Below, one piece after another: positions 1 through 9,147 of a DNA stretch of 64,000 bases; positions within the stretch are counted from its first letter, which is position 1, and the number at the start of each line of letters is the position of its first letter. A program made the translations under genes and the position numbers. The stretch is from Dyella silvae (lineage in GTDB: Bacteria > Pseudomonadota > Gammaproteobacteria > Xanthomonadales > Rhodanobacteraceae), in the NCBI RefSeq assembly GCF_026421305.1, contig NZ_JAPJBQ010000006.1:62001-126000 (forward strand). The letters are read 5' to 3'. The notes beneath the pieces are model-generated. The model ran no database searches. It was not told where the DNA came from and was given only the letters and a program-made list of their open reading frames with translations.

Positions 1-436
1 TGAGCACGGTGGCTTGCTTGCCATGACGATAGGCAACGGCGACCACATGGCGCTTTTCATTGGCCGTGGTGTCGTAGTCGTAGACGCGAATCTGATCCCA
101 GCCATCACGCGGCGCACTATCCGTCGCCAGCAGCAATGGCCAGGTCTTGGGCGGTGCATAGACTTTCCAGGCAGCGGCCACCGCGTCATCCACCTCGGCG
201 CCCTTGATGTCGATCAGCACCACATGCGAACCCGCCTCGGGTGGATCGAGCGTCACCTTATTGCCGCTGATATGCGCGGACCATTCGGTGGGGACGACAT
301 ACTGGGTACCTGCCGATGTCTTCCCCGGCGTATCGGCCTTGATCGCGGCACCCGCGGTGTCTTCGGGCACCGTCTGCGCCAGCGACGGTATCGCCAGGCC
401 GAGCAAGCCAAGGAACAACACACATCGCATCCACAT
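1..436 (-). CDS. Exported serine-hydrolase-like protein, N-terminal part (runs off the left edge)
   Basis: The minus frame opens at an ATG at 436 and stays open to the window edge, so only about 145 N-terminal residues are visible. GAGG lies 7 bases upstream of this ATG; a second in-frame ATG lies two codons later. The protein begins with a hydrophobic signal peptide ending near an Ala-Gln junction. A short beta-rich domain follows, with VVLIDIKGAEVDDAVAAAW at about residues 70-88 and an RDGWDQ motif. From memory, this domain precedes the beta-lactamase/serine-hydrolase domain in several xanthomonad and caulobacter-type exported hydrolases. The catalytic domain would lie outside the window, so the enzyme class is an inference. 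Confidence 0.55.
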   Translation of the reverse strand, partial: MWMRCVLFLGLLGLAIPSLAQTVPEDTAGAAIKADTPGKTSAGTQYVVPTEWSAHISGNKVTLDPPEAGSHVVLIDIKGAEVDDAVAAAWKVYAPPKTWPLLLATDSAPRDGWDQIRVYDYDTTANEKRHVVAVAYRHGKQATVL

Positions 437-755
437 GGAGGTACCTCGTCTTGAAGGAGGAAACGCTCTGCTGTCCGTCATGCACGAAGCTGAAGCCTAA
501 TCGCATGACGGGTGACGCTGGTGGTCCATGAAGTCTACACGCGCTGATGCGGGGCGCCAGTGTGTGCTGTTCCGACGGTGGGCTGCTAAATCGGCGTGAA
601 AGCGCCATCGCCTTTCGCGTTCGCCACGCCGATCTCCCTCGGAAGGAACCAGAAAGGAATAGCTGACTGAATGGGGATGCGAAGTGCCCTATACCACTCG
701 GCAACGATGCAGTCGTGAAGCAGCTGCGCCCTCCGCCACCTATTCAAGAGCAGCC
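437..755. other. Intergenic region between divergent genes, nothing recognised
   Basis: About 320 bases separate the start codons of the leftward hydrolase and the rightward PPOX protein, so promoters for both should lie here. I see no convincing sigma-70 pair, repeat or hairpin. Short open frames in the stretch have no protein-like composition. Confidence 0.5.
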
Positions 756-1436
756 ATGTCCGAACAGCCCATGGAATCCGACAGCTTTCCGAAAACAGAT
801 CGAACCCGCATCAGGCGCGAACCCCATCTGGGCAGTTACCAGCGTGCCGATGTCTATGCCGTGGTGGACGCCAGCCCACTCTGTCATGTCGGCTATGTCA
901 TCGATGGCGAACCGTTTGTCACCCCAACCATGCATTGGCGGCAAGGCGAGCGCCTTTATTGGCATGGCTCGGTGGGTAGCCGCTTCCTGCGGCAGGTCGA
1001 GGGAGCGCGCGCCTGCGTTACCTGCAGTCTGGTCGATGGCTATGTATTGGCGCGATCCGCGTTGAACCACGCCGTCAATTACCGATCGGCCATGCTGTTT
1101 GGTACTGCGCACGTGATGGAGTCACTCGAGGCGCGTGAAGAAGCCCTACGCCTGTTTATGGAGGGTCTTTTCCCGAAACGCTGGGACACACTACGTCCGG
1201 TGACGGAGAAAGAACTCCGCGCGACATCGGTGCTGTGGATGGATATCGAAGAGGCGACGGTGAAGGCAAGAACGGGCGATCCTTCGGATGCGGACGAATC
1301 GCATGTTCCCGTGTGGGCAGGTGTCATACCCATGCAGGCGACACTCAAAGATGCACAGCCCGCTCCGGAAGTTCCGGTATCGATCGTACTACCCGAACCT
1401 CTGGCTGCACTGGTCGCTTCCGGCAGGCTCCGCTGA
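756..1436 (+). CDS. Pyridoxamine 5'-phosphate oxidase-family flavin-binding protein
   Basis: A 226-residue cytoplasmic protein resembling the flavin/nucleotide-binding split-barrel proteins of the Pyridox_ox_2 group. Visible signatures are LGSYQRADVYAVVDASPLCH near the N-terminus, HVGYVIDGEPFVTPTMHWR (first beta hairpin of the barrel), a GSVGSRFLR phosphate-binding stretch and an ARSALNHAVNYRSAMLFG segment. The family binds FMN or F420-like cofactors, but the substrate is usually unknown. The frame is open upstream to 684. The ATG at 756 was chosen because family homology begins there, although only a weak purine stretch (AAGAG) precedes it. It is transcribed alone and converges with the downstream hydrolase, the two stop codons lying about 30 bases apart. 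Confidence 0.82.
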   Translation: MSEQPMESDSFPKTDRTRIRREPHLGSYQRADVYAVVDASPLCHVGYVIDGEPFVTPTMHWRQGERLYWHGSVGSRFLRQVEGARACVTCSLVDGYVLARSALNHAVNYRSAMLFGTAHVMESLEAREEALRLFMEGLFPKRWDTLRPVTEKELRATSVLWMDIEEATVKARTGDPSDADESHVPVWAGVIPMQATLKDAQPAPEVPVSIVLPEPLAALVASGRLR

Positions 1437-1466
1437 GCGCGAAGCGCTGCCGGTCACTAATGGGGC

Positions 1467-2639
1467 TTACTTACTGCGCTCAACTTCCACGGGTGCCACA
1501 TCACCCGCCTTCTGCGCCAGCGGCAAGGCATCGCTCACCAGGTGGGCGAGGAAGCGGCCTGGCTGTTCCTGCATCACCATGTGCGCCGAATCGGCAAACG
1601 AGACGAAGTGCTTGGACGGCGCCTGGATATCGTCGAACCACTTTTCAGTGAGCTCGTGCGCCGTGGTGTAGTCGTGCGCGCCCACAAAGACAATGATGGG
1701 GCAGTTGAAGTGCGTGGTGTGATCGAAGTTCACGGCCAGCAACGGATCCATCAGATGATTCAGCGTGAACAGGCTCCCCTTGTCGATCGCGGCGAGATCC
1801 TGCTTGCTGTAGTCGGGTGACAGTTCTTCGGCATCGACGTCGAACTGGTAGTCCTTGCGGCCCCAGGCCAGACCGCCGTAGTACATCTCCCATTTGCTGC
1901 GCACGCCAAGACGATCCAGAGTCAACTTGTTGCCCGGATACGGACCCATCGCTTCCAGCTCGGCCACCGCTTTGGCGTTGCCTTCGGCCCTGGCCTGAGT
2001 CAGCGCGAAGTTGTAGCCCACTTCTTCGTTGCGGCGGCCGTTCACCACCTGACCCACGGAAATGTACGCGTAGAACCAATCGGGATGCTGCTGTGCCAGG
2101 TTCACGCCGAGCACGGTGCCCCAGGAATGGCCGAGGATAAAAATTTTCTGCTTGTTGTAATGCTCGCGCAGATACTGCACCACCTGCGCTGCATCGTCGG
2201 TCATGCCCTGCACCGTCATGCCCGGCGCCATCGCCTTTTCCGAATTGGCGAGGTAGGTTTTACCGGCACCGCGCTGATCCCATTGCACGACGGTGAAGTA
2301 ATCCTCCCACGGCGTCTGGAAGGTGTAGGCCTCCGGCATCGCCGGCGCGGCCGGGCCGCCATGCAGGAACAGCAGGATCGGATTACGGCGATCCTTGCCG
2401 CGAATCGACAGCCACTGATCGATGCCATTGATGCGCACCTTGATGGTCTCTTCGATGCCTTGCGAGGTAGTGATCTTGCGATTGCTTGCGAGGATGCGGG
2501 TCACTTCATCGCGCGACATCAGCTGCGACTTGTCCGGTGCCGGCGCGGCCTGAGGTGCCGTGTCAGCAAATGCTCGAGGTGCGGTAACGCCAACAGCCAG
2601 TGCCAGCATGAAAAGAGCGGAAGTGCGCAGCGTGGTCAA
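1467..2639 (-). CDS. Exported alpha/beta hydrolase, proline iminopeptidase-like, TTG start
   Basis: A 390-residue enzyme when read from the TTG at 2639, which has AGGAGAG 5 bases upstream and gives a proper signal peptide (MTTLRTSALFMLALAVGVTA, cleavage near ARA-FA). The longer frame to an ATG at 2804 adds 55 residues without protein-like character. Family features are HGGP (residues 93-96, oxyanion region), WDQRGAG (120-126), the nucleophile elbow GHSWG with Ser172, an Asp in VGAHDYTT and a His in FADSAHMV near the C-terminus. This is the order of the S33 proline iminopeptidase/epoxide hydrolase group. The signal peptide places it in the periplasm or outside. Its substrate, a peptide or ester, cannot be decided from sequence. 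Confidence 0.82.
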   Translation of the reverse strand: MTTLRTSALFMLALAVGVTAPRAFADTAPQAAPAPDKSQLMSRDEVTRILASNRKITTSQGIEETIKVRINGIDQWLSIRGKDRRNPILLFLHGGPAAPAMPEAYTFQTPWEDYFTVVQWDQRGAGKTYLANSEKAMAPGMTVQGMTDDAAQVVQYLREHYNKQKIFILGHSWGTVLGVNLAQQHPDWFYAYISVGQVVNGRRNEEVGYNFALTQARAEGNAKAVAELEAMGPYPGNKLTLDRLGVRSKWEMYYGGLAWGRKDYQFDVDAEELSPDYSKQDLAAIDKGSLFTLNHLMDPLLAVNFDHTTHFNCPIIVFVGAHDYTTAHELTEKWFDDIQAPSKHFVSFADSAHMVMQEQPGRFLAHLVSDALPLAQKAGDVAPVEVERSK

Positions 2640-3094
2640 AGGAACTCTCCTGTATCGGTTTGGCCACCCACCGGAGTCCGCAGACGCCGTGAAGGTATGA
2701 AGTGGTGCCGGCCCTTGAACTCCTGCAGGGGCGGCACCTTTGTTGGTGTCTAGAGCAACTCGCGTGCCAGCCTCCGGACGCTCCATCAGATCACGCTGCG
2801 TCAATGACTTACGGCTGCCTCATTGCCCGACGACAGCGTCCGCGGACAAAGCGGCGGACATCGAGCCGGACGACCGGACGCGCCCCCGTCACTGCCTCAA
2901 GGCCTGCGCAAGCATCGCAAGAACGATGGTTTGTTCAGCGAAGACAGTACGTGCCAGCGTCGCGGCGGCGGGTGTGCCTACGCCATGCCGCCGATCTCAG
3001 TGCATGCAGATTCTTGCGCTCATTCAGCAAGCTTCACTTGCACAACATCACAGATCGCTCAAACTGGCCGACCTACCTTGCCAGAGTCTGTCGT
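2640..3094. other. Divergent intergenic region, 455 bases, with one hairpin
   Basis: The region lies between the leftward hydrolase and the rightward ClpP-fold protein. Open frames that cross it, including the upstream extension of the ClpP-fold gene to 2702, have erratic Arg/Cys/Ser-rich composition and are not credible. It holds the hairpin at 2704-2738 and presumably both promoters; nothing else is recognised. Confidence 0.5.
2704..2738. other. Imperfect hairpin upstream of the TTG-started hydrolase
   Basis: Arms at 2704-2715 and 2727-2738 pair at 11 of 12 positions around an 11-base loop. The hairpin lies 65 bases upstream of the hydrolase start, so it could be part of its 5' leader or a dispersed palindrome. 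No poly-T follows in either direction, so a terminator role is not supported. Confidence 0.4.
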
Positions 3095-4237
3095 GTGCGA
3101 GCCCTGAACGCTTCAGCCCCTTCCCCGCGCCGCACGCGCTCGCGCTATGTGATGTGGTGTGCGTTGCTGGTGACTTGCGCGGCAGCCGCGCTTTCGGTGC
3201 ATGCGCAAACGTCTGGCACACGCGCATCGCAGAGTGCCACGCAGACGCAGAACGCCGATCAGCTGGCCATCCAGGTCAACGATGACCGCATGACGCTGGC
3301 CGTCGCCAAAGTGCCGCAGATTTATCTGTACGGCCCCATCGACGCCAATGCGCCGCAGCGCGTCGAGGCATTGATCAAGTCGCACAAGATTCCGGAAGGC
3401 AGCGATATCTACCTGAATTCGCCGGGCGGCGACATCGACGCGGGCCTGGCGTTGGGCAGACTGTTTCGATCCGGCGCCATGACCACGCATCTGGGCTCGC
3501 CCCGGCGTACGGCACGCTCTCCGGTCGTTCCGAAAGCGTCGAGCTGCGTGAATGCCTGCGCCTTTGCTTTCGCCGGCGGACTCTATCGATGGGCCCCCAC
3601 CGGCAACGATCGCATGGGCGTGCAAGCCATTGACGGTGCCTCACCGAACACTGGCAAGCTGGCCGACTATCTCAAAGACATGGGCGTGAACCCCCTGGTG
3701 TTCAGCAACGCGCCAGGCAATGACGTCGCGTGGCTCACCAACGATCAGGTACTCGGCTACAACCTCGCCAACAACGGCCGCATTCCTCCCACGGCGGTCA
3801 ATCGCCCGATGAACGGAGTCGCTTCGCTTTCGCTCACGCAGATGGCGCGCGACGGCGAGCATCGCCTCACCCTGTTGTGCCGCCCCGACGGGATCACGGT
3901 CACGGCGTACTACACCATCGGTGCCGAGCGATCCCGCCAGATCGTGGCGCGCGCCACGCAGTCGTACTTCGAGCTCAACCATCAGCCTGCCACTGAGCGG
4001 GAACACATGGGCATCGCGGCAGTCGCGCAGTCCGTGGTGTTCTCCCAGCCCATCCCGCTGACGCAGCTGGATCAGCTGCTGTCCGCGCGCTCAATGGGCG
4101 CGTGGCTAGCCGACAAAGGCGGTGCCGTGCGCTATGGCTTCTGGATGGAGCTGGATCCCGTGCGCGACAACCTGCGCGACTACCGCAACAGCTGCCTGCA
4201 AATTGCAAAGGCGCAAACACCCGCGGCGAAGGGTTGA
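3095..4237 (+). CDS. Exported ClpP/crotonase-fold protein (COG3904-like)
   Basis: A 380-residue exported protein. The GTG at 3095 is preferred because it supplies an Arg-rich n-region (RRTRSRYV) before the hydrophobic core and an A-x-A site near HAQ. An ATG at 3152 would leave the signal without positive charge. The ClpP-like core reads IYLYGPIDANAPQ, then YLNSPGGDIDAGLALGRLF (oxyanion-loop type GG), then SSCVNACAFAFAGGLYR, where related periplasmic proteins usually show C-x-SAC. Here the serine position appears to be Asn, so catalysis is doubtful. The C-terminal 170 residues are not recognised. The gene faces the rcnB-like gene tail to tail with a hairpin between them. Likely periplasmic; biological role unknown. 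Confidence 0.62.
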   Translation: MRALNASAPSPRRTRSRYVMWCALLVTCAAAALSVHAQTSGTRASQSATQTQNADQLAIQVNDDRMTLAVAKVPQIYLYGPIDANAPQRVEALIKSHKIPEGSDIYLNSPGGDIDAGLALGRLFRSGAMTTHLGSPRRTARSPVVPKASSCVNACAFAFAGGLYRWAPTGNDRMGVQAIDGASPNTGKLADYLKDMGVNPLVFSNAPGNDVAWLTNDQVLGYNLANNGRIPPTAVNRPMNGVASLSLTQMARDGEHRLTLLCRPDGITVTAYYTIGAERSRQIVARATQSYFELNHQPATEREHMGIAAVAQSVVFSQPIPLTQLDQLLSARSMGAWLADKGGAVRYGFWMELDPVRDNLRDYRNSCLQIAKAQTPAAKG

Positions 4238-4276
4238 TCGCTTCATGCGCGCGTCAAGGTGACGCCGCGAACTTCC

Positions 4277-4305
4277 GATCGGCTCACCCTGGCGGTGAGC
4301 CGATC
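4277..4305. terminator. Perfect 12-bp hairpin between convergent genes
   Basis: Arms 4277-4288 and 4294-4305 are perfectly complementary around a 5-base loop, between the stop codons of the ClpP-fold gene and the rcnB-like gene. The site fits a bidirectional terminator, but neither side has a strong T tract. Confidence 0.6.
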
Positions 4306-4313
4306 CGATGCGA

Positions 4314-4718
4314 TCAAGGATTGATCGCGATATCGACCACCAGGCCGGAGGCGATGGCGGTGAGTACGATCTGGCCGCCGTCGCTGCGCACCCAGCGATA
4401 ACCCGGATCGGGCCGGCGCAGGTGATAACGCTCGTAGTCGGTCACGTAGTACGTACTCGTGTAGTACTCATCGGGCATCCGGTCGCCGCGGCGATAGACA
4501 TGCTTGTCCCATCCCTTGTGCTTGCCGTTGTCGTGGCGCCCCTCGTCCTTGGGGTTGTGACCGTGGTGATCGTCACCCTGGTCGTCGTCATAGCCGTGCT
4601 TGTCGTGACCATGACCGTGACCGTGGTCCTGGTCGTGATCGTCTTGCGGGCCCGCCAGGGCGATGGCACTTCCTGTGAGCAGAGCTCCTGCGATGACGAA
4701 GGTAAACAGGCGTTTCAT
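4314..4718 (-). CDS. RcnB-family exported protein with His/Asp-rich linker
   Basis: A 134-residue exported protein. The start at 4718 has GGAGA 6 bases upstream and opens a clear signal peptide (MKRLFTFVIAGALLTGSAIA). After cleavage comes an extreme His/Asp/Gly stretch (about residues 25-55, with HGHGHGH and DDHHGH). The family core follows: HVYRRGDRMPDEYY, then YVTDYERYHLRRPDPGYRW, ending in an ILTAIASGLVVDIAI-like hydrophobic tail. E. coli RcnB is a periplasmic protein that modulates nickel and cobalt efflux. No rcnA efflux gene lies nearby, so metal handling is inferred from family and His content only. Confidence 0.8.
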   Translation of the reverse strand: MKRLFTFVIAGALLTGSAIALAGPQDDHDQDHGHGHGHDKHGYDDDQGDDHHGHNPKDEGRHDNGKHKGWDKHVYRRGDRMPDEYYTSTYYVTDYERYHLRRPDPGYRWVRSDGGQIVLTAIASGLVVDIAINP

Positions 4719-4792
4719 TAAAGTCTCCGTGCAAGGCAAGTGATGCCTGGGTGGGCTGGCGCTATCTGGTAAAGACCCGCCGGCGCGTCATT

Positions 4793-6442
4793 TCAATCCG
4801 CTTTCTGGCTACCCGGATGCGACACGAAACGCGGCGTCTTCGCCTCGTCCGCGAATTGCCACGCGCTCAGGTAGGCAAGCTTGAGAATCCTGGCCATCTT
4901 GGGATAGTTGATCTTCTCGGCGGTATCGCTTGGGTGGTGGTAATCCGGATGGAAGCCGGTAAACCACCAGAAAGCGGGCACATTGTGCAGCACGAAGGGG
5001 AACTGATCCGAGCGGAAGAACACATTGAGCGCGTACTCGTGATCGAAACGGTCATCGAGCACCAGGCCCACCTGCTCATTCTGTTTGGTCACCGTGTGCA
5101 GGTAATCGGGGCTATAAGCGGCGCCGATCAGATTCAGGCGGTTACTGGTATCGGCCGGCACCTCGATCAGACCCTCGGTCTGCGGGCTCGGCTTTTCGTC
5201 GCGGCCAATCATGTCGAAATTGATCATGGCGCGCGTGGTATCGAGCGGACGCAGCGGATGCCCGGCCAGATAGTACGCGCCGAGCAAGCCGCGTTCCTCG
5301 GCGGCAAACACGGCAAACAGGATCGAACGCTTCGGCTTGGCCGGATTGGCGGCGAACGCTCGCGCCAGCGTCACCACGCCCACGGTACCCGAGGCGTTGT
5401 CGTCGGCGCCGTGCCAGATCTTTCCATCGCTCATGCCATCGTGATCGTGGTGACCGCTGATGATGATGGTTTCCGGAGCAAGCTTGGGGTCGCTTCCTTC
5501 CACCAGACCCACCACGTTCCAGGTGGTCGCTTCGCGTCGCGAGCTGTTGTGCAGATGCAAGCTGATGGCCGTATCGGGCAACGCCATCGAGCGCGGCTTG
5601 AGATCGCCATCGATGCCGTTCTGCAGCGCAGCCGGCGTGCTGCCACTGGTCGCCAGCAGCTGGCTCGACACGTCGGCCGAGATCACCATGCTCGGAATAT
5701 GCAGCGGGTTATCTGCCAACGCCTGCGACGGGATGGGATTGGCTGCGTGCTCAACGTGGTGGCCGATGCGCGCGCGCACTTCCTGCGCTGAAGGATGGTT
5801 GTGCGAAGGCTCGGGCGCGATCAGCACGGCGGCCGCGCCATGTTCCTGCGCGTTGAGCACCTTCACGTAGCCGGTGGCATAGCGGGTATTGCTGGTGCCG
5901 TTGAAGATCGAGCTGGGGTTCTTTTCCTGGGGCTCATGGTCAAACACCACCACGACCTTGCCCCTTACATCGAGCCCGGCGTAATCGTCATAACCAAGTT
6001 CGGGCGCGGTGATGCCGTAGCCGGCGAACACCACGGGGCCGGACACATCCTGATCGGTAGGAAACGAACCGCCGACGTCTGGATCTTTCCACTCGATGTC
6101 CTTGCCCTGGCGCTTGAGCGTGAGGCGCGTAGCCTTCGCATCGGGCCGGTATTCGATCAGCGGCACGGCCTGCAGATAGCTCGGGTGCCCGTCTGCATCG
6201 GTGGCGGCAGGCTTCAGCCCCGCCTTGGCAAATTCCGACGCGATCCACTGCACCGCCGCATCGTCGCCCGGTTGCAGCGAGAGGCGTCCTTGCAGCGCAT
6301 CGGAAGCCAGAAAGCCAATATCGGCGCGCAGATCGGTTTCACGAATCTGCGCGAGACCCGGCTGTTCGGCGGCGGGCACGGCCGCGATGGCCGCGGCAGA
6401 AAGACTGGCAGTGAGCGCGAGGGCAAACAACGTGCGAGACAT
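4793..6442 (-). CDS. Exported M28-family zinc aminopeptidase with PA domain
   Basis: A 549-residue exported metallopeptidase. A signal peptide ends near AVPAA. An alpha-helical N-terminal part is followed by a protease-associated domain (about 140-300, with VFAGYGITAPELGYDDYAG and a RGKVVVVF strand), then the M28 catalytic core. Zinc-site signatures appear in order: SGHHDHDG (about 328-335), HGADDNASG (about 343-351, bridging Asp), AAEERGLLG (about 377-385, general base and ligand Glu), NFDMIGRD (about 408-415) and HPDYHHPSD (about 500-508, final His). All expected ligands are present, so it should be active. Members trim N-terminal residues from peptides in the periplasm or medium. It stands alone, 65 bases from hrpB. 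Confidence 0.9.
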   Translation of the reverse strand: MSRTLFALALTASLSAAAIAAVPAAEQPGLAQIRETDLRADIGFLASDALQGRLSLQPGDDAAVQWIASEFAKAGLKPAATDADGHPSYLQAVPLIEYRPDAKATRLTLKRQGKDIEWKDPDVGGSFPTDQDVSGPVVFAGYGITAPELGYDDYAGLDVRGKVVVVFDHEPQEKNPSSIFNGTSNTRYATGYVKVLNAQEHGAAAVLIAPEPSHNHPSAQEVRARIGHHVEHAANPIPSQALADNPLHIPSMVISADVSSQLLATSGSTPAALQNGIDGDLKPRSMALPDTAISLHLHNSSRREATTWNVVGLVEGSDPKLAPETIIISGHHDHDGMSDGKIWHGADDNASGTVGVVTLARAFAANPAKPKRSILFAVFAAEERGLLGAYYLAGHPLRPLDTTRAMINFDMIGRDEKPSPQTEGLIEVPADTSNRLNLIGAAYSPDYLHTVTKQNEQVGLVLDDRFDHEYALNVFFRSDQFPFVLHNVPAFWWFTGFHPDYHHPSDTAEKINYPKMARILKLAYLSAWQFADEAKTPRFVSHPGSQKAD

Positions 6443-6507
6443 GGGGACTCCCGTGGAGGCGCGAGGTCACGAGGGTGCCATGTCGGCGGGGCCCGGGCAA
6501 ACGGTGA

Positions 6508-9024
6508 TCAGGTGCCTCGAGGCTTGGCGCGATGCGTTGGCGCCGCGGTCCACGGATCGTCCGGCCACGGGTGACGCGGATAGCGGCCCTTGAGCTCTTT
6601 CTTCACTTCAGGATAGGTGCGCTCCCAGAATCCCTTGAGGTCCTGGGTGACCTGAATGGGGCGGCCTGCGGGCGAAAGCAGATGCAGGGTCACCGGAATG
6701 CGGCCATTCGCGACGCGCGGTGTATCGGCCAGGCCGAACAACTCCTGCAGTTTCACCGCAAGCACGGGCGGCTCGCCTTCCGCGTATTCCAGGCGGCGAC
6801 TCATGCCGCTGGGCACGGTCAGCGCCTCAGGCACCTGCGCGTCGAGCTGGCGACGCTGTTCGTAATCGAACATCGAGACCAGCGCCTGCGAGAGTTCTTC
6901 CGCGCTCAGTGCATCGAACCGGCGCTTGCCATTGAGGTAGGGTCCAAGCCATTCCTCGAGCGTGTCGAGCAACGCACGGTCGGCGACATCAGGCAATCCA
7001 AGCTCCGGCATCCATGCACGCAGCGCCTGCATGCGTGCGCGCAGGCGGCGCGCGTTGTCGCTCCAGGGCAACGTATCGATGCCTTTGGCGCGAATCGCGG
7101 AAAGCAACGCGGGCAAGGCATCTTCAGGGGTCACCGGCACGCTGCGGCGATCGAGCACGATGGCAGCGTAGCGTTGTTCCTCGAATGCCTCCACGGCATT
7201 GCGATCGTCGTTCCAGCGCAGAACGCGTTCGCGCCTGAACTGAGCGGGGTAATCGCGCTCAAGCACGCGATGGTCGAGCGGCGCCGCGGCAAGGATCAGG
7301 CTATCGCGCGCTTCAAAACGCAGATCGAGTGCTACCAGCCATGGCTCGCCGTGCAGCGCGGTGTTGTCGTGCAACCGCGCGCCACGGCCGTTGGCGAGCG
7401 TGTAGCGCATCGGATTGTTGTCGTCGCGCCGCGCGACGCGATCCGGGAACGCATGCAATAAAAGATCGCCAACCGCATGGCTGTCTGGCACACCGCTCGC
7501 CGCTGACCGCACGTCGAGACGACGCCGCCAGCCTTTGCTTGCTTGTTCGATGGCGGCCAGCGCGCCCGCATCCGCGCCTCCACGCGCACCCGCCGTGTGG
7601 CGATCGCGCCACGCGTGTAGCGCGCTTACGCGGGCACGGAAGTCGTCGGTGCGCGCATGCTCGCCACGCAGCGGCGAGCGTGCTTCCATCAAGGCCAGCA
7701 AATCGGCGATAAGCGCACGCAACTCCGGTGCAGCACGCAACGCGGCGGCGCCGAGACGCGGCGTGGCACCGAGTTCCAACATCTCGCGGCCCAGTGGCGT
7801 GATGCGTCCATCCGCCGCCAGTGCTCCCAGCTGCGTCAGCAATTCGCGGCCCTGCGCCAACGCGCCCGCGGGCGGCGCATCCAGCCACGGCAGGCCGTTG
7901 TCGCTACTGGCCGTAACACCCCACGCGGCATGTTCCAGCGCGAGGCCGGAAAGCTCCGCTTGCGCGATCTCTGCCGTGCGCGCTGCATCGAGCCGCTTGC
8001 TCTGCGGCCAGAGTCGATACGCCGTGCCCTCAGCAACGCGGCCCGCGCGGCCTGCACGCTGATCCGCCGAGGCTTGCGAGATGGTCACCGTTTCCAGCCG
8101 GGTGAAACCGGAGTTGGGATCGAATCGCGGTTCACGTGCAAGGCCACTGTCCACCACCGCGCGAATGCCCGGCAAGGTCACACTGGATTCGGCGACATTG
8201 GTAGCGAGCACCACGCGCCTCATACCGGGTTCCGCCGGACTCAACGCGGCCTGCTGCTCCGCCAGTGACAGCTCGCCATGCAGCGCAACGATTTCCACGT
8301 CGTCGTCGAGCGCGGACTCGAGTATCGCCTGCGTGCGCGCAATTTCGCGGCGCCCCGGCAGGAAGGCCAGTACATCGCCGGCGTTCTCCTGCAACGCCTG
8401 CCGCGCCACGCGGGCGAGATGATGTTCTGTTGTTTCTTGCACGCGCGCTGCGGGATATTCCACCCGCACCGGGAAACTGCGGCCAGGACTGCTTATGCGC
8501 GGCGCGTCCAGCCATTGCGCAATGCGCTCGCCGTCCAGCGTTGCGGACATCACCACGATGCGCAGTTCCGGACGGAGCGTCCCCTGCACGTCCAGCGCCA
8601 GTGCCGCACCGAGATCGCCTGCAAGATGCCGCTCGTGGAATTCGTCGAACAGGATCGCGCCAATGCTGGCGAGCTCCGGATCGTCCTGAATCAGTCGCGT
8701 CAGGATGCCTTCGGTGACCACTTCGATGCGCGTGGCCGCGCTGATTTTCGATTCGAAGCGAATGCGATAACCCACCGTCTGGCCCAGCTCCTCACCCAGC
8801 TGCCGTGACATGAACTGCGCGGCGGCCCGTGCCGCGATACGGCGTGGTTCCAGCATCAGGATCTTCGCGCCGGCAAGCCACGGTTGATCGAGCAGCGCCA
8901 ACGGGACCTGGGTGGTTTTACCGGCGCCGGGCGGCGCTTCCAGCACAAGGCGAGGATGCGCGGCGAGCGAAGCGCAGATCTCGGGGAGCAGCGGCGTGAT
9001 GGGGAAGGACAGCGGGGTGGTCAT
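6508..9024 (-). CDS. hrpB: ATP-dependent RNA helicase HrpB (DEAH-box type)
   Basis: A cytoplasmic 838-residue helicase close to the length of E. coli HrpB (about 810). The N-terminal RecA domain contains Walker A APPGAGKTTQ (30-39), the DEAH variant DEFH at about 125-128 and MSATLDG. The second RecA domain has TNVAESSVTLPGI and a QRAGRAGRV motif. A helicase-associated domain and the HrpB-specific C-terminal region (VTQDLKGFWERTYPEVKKELKGRYPRHPWPDDP in part) follow. This C-terminal signature separates HrpB from HrpA. The physiological substrate is not settled for the family. The start ATG at 9024 gives a normal N-terminus. A repeat-rich spacer separates it from xpsD. Confidence 0.95.
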   Translation of the reverse strand: MTTPLSFPITPLLPEICASLAAHPRLVLEAPPGAGKTTQVPLALLDQPWLAGAKILMLEPRRIAARAAAQFMSRQLGEELGQTVGYRIRFESKISAATRIEVVTEGILTRLIQDDPELASIGAILFDEFHERHLAGDLGAALALDVQGTLRPELRIVVMSATLDGERIAQWLDAPRISSPGRSFPVRVEYPAARVQETTEHHLARVARQALQENAGDVLAFLPGRREIARTQAILESALDDDVEIVALHGELSLAEQQAALSPAEPGMRRVVLATNVAESSVTLPGIRAVVDSGLAREPRFDPNSGFTRLETVTISQASADQRAGRAGRVAEGTAYRLWPQSKRLDAARTAEIAQAELSGLALEHAAWGVTASSDNGLPWLDAPPAGALAQGRELLTQLGALAADGRITPLGREMLELGATPRLGAAALRAAPELRALIADLLALMEARSPLRGEHARTDDFRARVSALHAWRDRHTAGARGGADAGALAAIEQASKGWRRRLDVRSAASGVPDSHAVGDLLLHAFPDRVARRDDNNPMRYTLANGRGARLHDNTALHGEPWLVALDLRFEARDSLILAAAPLDHRVLERDYPAQFRRERVLRWNDDRNAVEAFEEQRYAAIVLDRRSVPVTPEDALPALLSAIRAKGIDTLPWSDNARRLRARMQALRAWMPELGLPDVADRALLDTLEEWLGPYLNGKRRFDALSAEELSQALVSMFDYEQRRQLDAQVPEALTVPSGMSRRLEYAEGEPPVLAVKLQELFGLADTPRVANGRIPVTLHLLSPAGRPIQVTQDLKGFWERTYPEVKKELKGRYPRHPWPDDPWTAAPTHRAKPRGT

Positions 9025-9097
9025 CGTGCAGATGATACCGGGGCAATCCGCTGATCATTCCGGCCAACGTGGGAATGATGTTATAGGCAGGGTTGTG

Positions 9098-9147
9098 GCG
9101 AGCACCCGCCCCTCACCCCAGCCCTCTCCCCGAAGGGGAGAGGGAGA
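9098..9147 (+). repeat. CTCTCCCC intergenic repeat, copy 1
   Basis: The repeat shows the common core GCGAGCACCCGCCCCTCACC followed by a CTCTCCCC/GGGGAGAG hairpin. The same core recurs at 18811-18856 and 44542-44590, and a shorter version at 9522-9562. All copies have the same orientation in this window. Confidence 0.85.

Noticed and set aside
2702-3094. N-terminal extension of the ClpP-fold protein
   Set aside because: The translation is erratic and Arg/Ser/Cys-rich, and using it would bury the signal peptide in the middle of the protein.
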